The position numbers and the translations under genes are program-made. A stretch of DNA of 64,000 nt from CBDBCU01 sp965242615 (GTDB lineage: Bacteria > Chloroflexota > Dehalococcoidia > Lucifugimonadales > UBA3495). The DNA lies in the NCBI GenBank assembly GCA_965242615.1, contig CBDESR010000002.1:176261-240260 (forward strand), written 5' to 3'. Below the pieces are notes generated by a model. It did not search any database, was not told the DNA's origin, and worked only from the letters and a program-made list of their open reading frames with translations. Positions 60,182 through 64,000 of the stretch are shown in pieces (positions within the stretch are counted from its first letter, which is position 1; each line of letters opens with the position of its first letter).

Positions 60182-61114
60182 CTACTTCCTCTTTCTCTTA
60201 TCACGGGCGGCGGCCGTTTGTTTTCGACGTAGCGTCGCTGCTTGTTTATCGCTGATTGCGCCGCAGCGTTGCTGTATATCGAGGTCCGCTTCCCAAGCTG
60301 CCGGCCGCTGTTTCCTCAGTTCTACCCAATCTAACTCCTGCTGGCAGTACCGGCAACGCTGCTCTTGTTGCTGCTTTGCTTGCCAGTTATAAAAGACTCG
60401 ACCCTGACAGGCCGGGCAGTAAAACCAGTCGTCGCGCTGTGGCATTGGTCCCGACTCCGGAAGGGTAACGGAATCCTGCCAAGAATTGATGGCGGCAATT
60501 AACCCCGGTACTGCTTGGTACCTGGTCAGTTGCTCCGGGTTACGCTCCGCACTCCAAGCCGTAGATCGGGAGCTGCTCTGCCGCTGTCGCACCAAGTCAT
60601 CCGGCCGCAGCTTCGGCCAGGTTTCTAACAATTGGGCTTCCGACATAAGCAGGCAGCGCTCCGGGTGCAACAACAAAAAGTTCCTGTAGTCCCTTTGTTG
60701 CCAACTGTAACTGTTGGGGCCGGGCGGCCGCTTTTGTGACTGTCGTTTCCGACCGCGCCTACCTTCCGGCCACAGGGAATTGGCCGGGGGATTCTGCTTA
60801 TAAGCAGAATCCCTCCTTTTATTTGGCTTGTGTGCCTCTTCGATAGAGGTATTACAGCGGCTATGCAGCAGACCGCGCACCTTCCCGGTGGTATGATCGT
60901 GGTCAACTACCCAATTCCCGTATAGGCAATTTCCGTCTCGGGGGTATTCCCACGGCTCTTGGCAAATACCGCAGCGGGATTCCTGGTGTTGATTCAGGGC
61001 AAAGACGTCGAACAGGCAAAGGCCGTACTCCTGCCACAGCCGGGGTTTCCGTCGCCGGCAGTCAGCGCAGTCACAGACCTGAGGAGGGGACATGATGTAT
61101 TGCATGGAATCCAT
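60182..61114 (-). CDS. endonuclease VII-type HNH nuclease (lone)
   Basis: 310 residues. The core CGICQEPW, then WVVDHDHTTGKVRGLLHSRC with DHDH and the two Cys pairs, is the beta-beta-alpha-metal fold of recombination endonuclease VII (PF02945-like). A second zinc-finger-like motif (CPACQ...CRYCQQ) lies in the C-terminal half, and the ends are basic. Such proteins come from phages, where endo VII resolves branched DNA, or act as mobile homing nucleases. No phage genes are adjacent. It abuts a MITE-like element at 61143. ATG start. Confidence 0.78.
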   Translation of the reverse strand: MDSMQYIMSPPQVCDCADCRRRKPRLWQEYGLCLFDVFALNQHQESRCGICQEPWEYPRDGNCLYGNWVVDHDHTTGKVRGLLHSRCNTSIEEAHKPNKRRDSAYKQNPPANSLWPEGRRGRKRQSQKRPPGPNSYSWQQRDYRNFLLLHPERCLLMSEAQLLETWPKLRPDDLVRQRQSSSRSTAWSAERNPEQLTRYQAVPGLIAAINSWQDSVTLPESGPMPQRDDWFYCPACQGRVFYNWQAKQQQEQRCRYCQQELDWVELRKQRPAAWEADLDIQQRCGAISDKQAATLRRKQTAAARDKRKRK

Positions 61115-61142
61115 TGCAGACCTCTGCTTGCCGTGGATTTTA

Positions 61143-61286
61143 GGGTGTGTTCACACTAACGATTTTCCGATAAGAGTTGGCGACCCCGATGCCCGCCGAG
61201 CGTACGCCAGCAACCAGCGGGCGGTGTCTTTTGCAGGGACAACCCTTGTATGTGACCTACCTCCAGCAACTACTGTGAACACGCCC
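61143..61286. mobile_element. MITE-like element with TA target duplication
   Basis: The left end GGGTGTGTTCACACTA (61143-61158) matches the reverse complement of the right end (61271-61286) apart from two mismatches. The element is flanked by TA on both sides (61141-61142 and 61287-61288), as produced by IS630/Tc1-type transposases. No ORF of its own. Related degenerate ends are at 28127-28320 and 59921-59938. It lies 28 bases upstream of the endonuclease VII start. Confidence 0.6.
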
Positions 61287-61391
61287 TAAATCCCTATCTT
61301 GAACTCACCCAAAACCGCAGACTACCCGACCCGCAACCCCCATTCCCCCAAAACCGGAATCCGGAAAACACCCCAACAGCGAACCAACCCC

Positions 61392-62138
61392 CTACCCCCC
61401 TTTTCCCGCCGCCGCAACCCCCAACGCACGCCGCCGCAACCGCCGCCGCATTCTCAGCAAATCCCGCACCATTCCAATACCATCCCGCACCGGCCGCACC
61501 CGACTCCCCTTCCCGTAACGCCAGTCAATCGCCACCTCCCGCATCCCCATCCCCAGTTGCCGCGCCGTATAAAGAACTTCAACGTCAAAGGCATAATCCT
61601 CCGCCTCCAACCGCCCGAACAACTCCTCCGCCGCTTCCCCCCGAAAACCCTTAAACCCGCACTGCGTATCCTGTATCCCCGGCAGCAGCAGCAGCCGAAT
61701 CATCCGGTTATACACTCGGCTGGTAAAATACCGCCCCAACGGTTCATCAATCCGCCGCGAACCCGCCGCTTGCCGCGAGCCAATCCCCACCTCCACCCCC
61801 TCCAACCGCGGCGGCAGAAACCGCTCCACCTGCTCAATCGGCATCGACAAATCCGCATCGCACAGAAACCGATACTCCCCCAACGCCGCCAGCATCCCCG
61901 CCTTCACCGCCCCGCCCTTGCCCCGATGCGGCAGCGACAGCAAGCGAATTTCCGGCCGCCCCGCCGCCAACTCGGTAACAATCCGCCCGGTGGCGTCCCC
62001 GCTCCCGTCATCCGCCACCACCACCTCCCACGAATAATCCCGCGTCTCGAGAAAGCCCACCACCCGCTCCAGCGTAGCCGGCAGCCGCCGCTCCTCGTTA
62101 TACGCGGGAATCACCACGGACAGAAACGGACGCGTCAA
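61392..62138 (-). CDS. GT2 family glycosyltransferase, dolichyl-phosphate mannose synthase-like
   Basis: A 248-residue GT-A glycosyltransferase: SVVIPAYNEERRLP, EVVVADDGSGDAT, the nucleotide-sugar DXD motif DADLSM, and HRGKGGAVKAGM are the DPM1-type pattern; the catalytic loop region is DTQCGFKGFRG. It has no C-terminal transmembrane helices. Probable role: a polyprenyl-phosphate sugar synthase. The TTG at 62138 is chosen because GGGAGG lies 4-9 bases upstream. Confidence 0.85.
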   Translation of the reverse strand: MTRPFLSVVIPAYNEERRLPATLERVVGFLETRDYSWEVVVADDGSGDATGRIVTELAAGRPEIRLLSLPHRGKGGAVKAGMLAALGEYRFLCDADLSMPIEQVERFLPPRLEGVEVGIGSRQAAGSRRIDEPLGRYFTSRVYNRMIRLLLLPGIQDTQCGFKGFRGEAAEELFGRLEAEDYAFDVEVLYTARQLGMGMREVAIDWRYGKGSRVRPVRDGIGMVRDLLRMRRRLRRRALGVAAAGKGG

Positions 62139-62221
62139 AGAACCTCCCCAACTCTTGCCATCATTCCCGGGCCAACGGGGATCCAGAACCGCCGCTGCCC
62201 GTAGCACACCGCATCCAACCC

Positions 62222-63445
62222 CTACTCCCGATCCAGCTCAAAGCCCTGATGCAGCAGCCGCACCGCCGCCGCTACCTGGCTCTCCTGGATAATGCAGGAA
62301 ATGCGGATTTCCGAAGTCGTAATCATATCAATGTTGATGCCGCCATCAGCCAGAATCCGGAACATCCGCGCCGCATAACCCGGCGTGTTCTGCATCCCCG
62401 ACCCCACCACGCTCACCGCCGCCAGCGTAGCATCGCTGACCACTTCCGACGCTTCCAACGCCGGCAGCAGCTCCCTAACCTCCCGCATCGCCGCCGGCAA
62501 ATCCGCCCGGGCCACCGTAAAACTGATGTCCGTCGCCCGCTCCACGCTGGCATTCTGCACAATCGTATCCACGCTGATGCCCACCCCGGCCAGCGGCTCA
62601 AACAGCGCCGCCGCCACTCCCGGCCGGTCGGGAACTCCCCGCACCGTGATTTTCGCCACGCTGGACTGATACGCTATCCCCGTAACCTTAACCCGATTCT
62701 CCATCCCCGTCCTTGCCGCCGTCCGGTGTATCAAAGTCCCCGCCGCCTCGCCGAAACTCGACGCTACATATATCGGCATCTCGTACGCCGCCCCCAACTC
62801 AATCGACCGGGGGTGCATCTTCGCCCCGTAACTGGCTAACTCCAGCATCTCCTCATACCCGATTTCCCCCAGCTTCCGCGCCGCCGGCGCCACCCTCGGG
62901 TCAGCGGTATAAATCCCGTCCACATCCGTATAAATATCGCACCGTTCCGCCCCCAAAGCTACCGCCAAAGCCACCGCCGTAGTATCCGACCCGCCCCGGC
63001 CCAAAGTAGTAACATCCAGCCCCTCGGTAATCCCCTGAAACCCGGCCACAATTACCACCTTCCCCGCCGCCAACTCCCCCTTCACCCGCCCCGGGTCAAT
63101 GCTGTCAATCCGCGCCCGCCCGTACATCTCATCCGTATGGATCCCCGCCTGAAACCCGCTCAGCGTAATCGCCTCATACCCCAAGGCCCGCAACGCCATC
63201 GTCAGCAGCGCGCCAGACACCAGCTCCCCGGTGGACAGCAGCAAATCCAGCTCCCGCGGCGGCGGCTCCGGCGACACCGTCCGTGCCAGCTCAATCAAAT
63301 CGTCGGTAGTATCCCCCATCGCCGACGCCACCGCCACAATATCCGTCCCCCCATCCTTCACCGCCCCAATCCGCCGCGCCACATTCCGAATTTTCCCGGC
63401 ATCTGCCACCGAACTGCCGCCATACTTATGCACTACCAGCGTCAA
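62222..63445 (-). CDS. lysC: aspartate kinase
   Basis: First enzyme of aspartate-family amino-acid synthesis. The TTG at 63445 is chosen since it gives VVHKYGGSSVAD as the N-terminal phosphate-binding motif at residues 4-15. ADVLLSTGELVSGALLTMAL-like LDLLLSTGELVSGALL and YTDVDGIYTADPR follow. Two C-terminal ACT domains (~residues 265-407) suggest feedback control by lysine and/or threonine. 407 residues, normal for the class. The thrB end is upstream on the same strand. Confidence 0.94.
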   Translation of the reverse strand: MTLVVHKYGGSSVADAGKIRNVARRIGAVKDGGTDIVAVASAMGDTTDDLIELARTVSPEPPPRELDLLLSTGELVSGALLTMALRALGYEAITLSGFQAGIHTDEMYGRARIDSIDPGRVKGELAAGKVVIVAGFQGITEGLDVTTLGRGGSDTTAVALAVALGAERCDIYTDVDGIYTADPRVAPAARKLGEIGYEEMLELASYGAKMHPRSIELGAAYEMPIYVASSFGEAAGTLIHRTAARTGMENRVKVTGIAYQSSVAKITVRGVPDRPGVAAALFEPLAGVGISVDTIVQNASVERATDISFTVARADLPAAMREVRELLPALEASEVVSDATLAAVSVVGSGMQNTPGYAARMFRILADGGINIDMITTSEIRISCIIQESQVAAAVRLLHQGFELDRE

Positions 63446-63508
63446 CTTCCCTGCTACCTCTCCCCTATCGAATTTTCTAACCAACCACTACCCAATCTTT
63501 GGGAAAGT

Positions 63509-63619
63509 TATGTCCTTCCGAGCATAACCCCTATGTCATTCCAATCGTTACTCCCATGTCATTCCGAGCATTACCCCCCATGTCATTCCGAGCGCAGCGA
63601 GGAATCTAAAATGCCCGCC
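63509..63619. repeat. short tandem repeat of an ATGTCATTCCGAG-type unit
   Basis: Four related units begin near 63509, 63532, 63555 and 63579, spaced 23-24 bases, each with the core TATGTCATTCCGAGCA or close to it. The last continues into a longer block (to about 63619) that is also found at 28201-28242. It lies in the lysC-thrB gap. Confidence 0.6.
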
Positions 63620-63698
63620 TTAACCCCCTGCCCAGACTATAGCCCGCCCGTTAAACCCAACCCGCTGCCGGACAAAATCCTTAAAGGCAACCCGACTC

Positions 63699-64000
63699 TT
63701 ACCCGCCCCCCACCAAATGCGCCCCCTTATCCGTCGGCTGCGTAATCTCCACCCGTCCCGCAACCCCGGTCAGCCGCGCCGCCTCAAACATCTCATACGC
63801 CACCGTCATCTCCCGCCCTTTAGTCAACGCCAAAACCGTCGACCCGCTCCCCGACAAAAACACCCCCAACGCCCCGGCCGCCCGCGCCGCCGCAAAAATA
63901 ACCTTAATCGCCGGAAACAGCGGCTGCCGGTACGGCTGATGCAGCCTATCCTGCGTTGCCACCTCCAGATACTCCGGCCGATTCAACCCCATCCCGGCCA
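63699..64000 (-). CDS. thrB: homoserine kinase, 3' end (runs off the window)
   Basis: The visible ~100 residues include ATQDRLHQPYRQPLFP and GVFLSGSGSTVLALT, which is the C-terminal GHMP-kinase pattern of ThrB (usual motif LSGAGPTI-type). The reading frame is open to the edge of the window, so the start lies outside. ThrB phosphorylates homoserine on the way to threonine, in keeping with lysC beside it. Confidence 0.8.
   Translation of the reverse strand, partial: AGMGLNRPEYLEVATQDRLHQPYRQPLFPAIKVIFAAARAAGALGVFLSGSGSTVLALTKGREMTVAYEMFEAARLTGVAGRVEITQPTDKGAHLVGGG

Noticed and set aside
61299..62204. Plus-strand 301-codon ORF opposite the GT2 gene
   Set aside because: Composition (Pro/Arg/His-rich) marks it as the shadow of the GT2 gene.

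Overview
The window is a 64 kb, GC-rich, gene-dense bacterial chromosome segment with many GTG and TTG starts and overlapping genes. Bacterial RuvABC, ribosomal protein S16, a bacterial-size AspRS, FabI and UvrB exclude an archaeon. Separate cofG and cofH genes (not the fused fbiC of Actinobacteria), an archaeal-type fructose-1,6-bisphosphate aldolase/phosphatase, an SdhE/HdrB-type succinate dehydrogenase and a monomeric isocitrate dehydrogenase point to Chloroflexota, perhaps a Dehalococcoidia/SAR202-like lineage. That placement is inference from gene content; no rRNA or tRNA gene was seen.

Layout. 1-8.4 kb: 3' part of a nuo (complex I) operon, nuoD(end)-H-I-J-K-(DUF2007-like)-L-M-N. 8.4-14.6 kb: NAD kinase, Nudix hydrolase, a type-E-like SdhA/SdhB/SdhE set and a PIG-L deacetylase, closed by a bidirectional terminator. 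14.6-21.2 kb (minus strand): icd (monomeric) and mdh, then a membrane protein, a small unknown protein, a GSA-like aminotransferase and a lipoprotein. 21.2-29.1 kb: a 141-bp MITE with a perfect target duplication, then ruvB and a NIPSNAP protein facing a minus-strand DNA-repair group (yebC, ruvC, ruvA, a NucS-like nuclease, uvrB) and a broken hicB. 29.2-37 kb: two large single-chain restriction-modification enzymes on either side of rpsP-khpA-rimM (rimM frameshifted). The upstream enzyme is preceded by a promoter, a strongly structured leader with a 23-codon ORF, and an intrinsic terminator.

37-41.2 kb: a D-glutamate-cyclase-like pair (DUF1445 and DUF4392 as separate genes), then four complete tandem copies, plus one decayed copy, of a RelE/ParE-type toxin-antitoxin module with a repeat period of about 535 bp. 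41.2-47.3 kb: coenzyme F420 operon cofG-cofH-cofD-cofC, then an F420-type luciferase-like oxidoreductase and fabI. 47.3-54.7 kb: zinc-ribbon/TPR membrane protein, fbp, PLP aminotransferase, aspS and a DUF255 thioredoxin-fold protein. 55-59.6 kb: tsaD, a membrane protein, a GatC-like/amidase pair (first gene frameshifted) and a TPR protein (frameshifted near its end). 60-64 kb: a lone endonuclease VII-type HNH gene beside a second MITE-like element, a GT2 glycosyltransferase, lysC and the end of thrB.

How it fits together. NADH from central metabolism enters menaquinone through Nuo. Icd, Mdh and SdhABE cover steps of the TCA cycle, and Fbp serves gluconeogenesis. LysC and ThrB belong to aspartate-family amino-acid synthesis. 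F420 made by the cof genes would serve the adjacent oxidoreductase. The accessory layer (R-M enzymes, toxin-antitoxin array, MITEs, endonuclease VII, HicB relic) is concentrated at 21-41 kb and 59-61.5 kb. Four genes carry a single frameshift or nonsense change. Two of these frameshifts fall in runs of 6 or 7 identical bases, so assembly error must be considered along with real decay.
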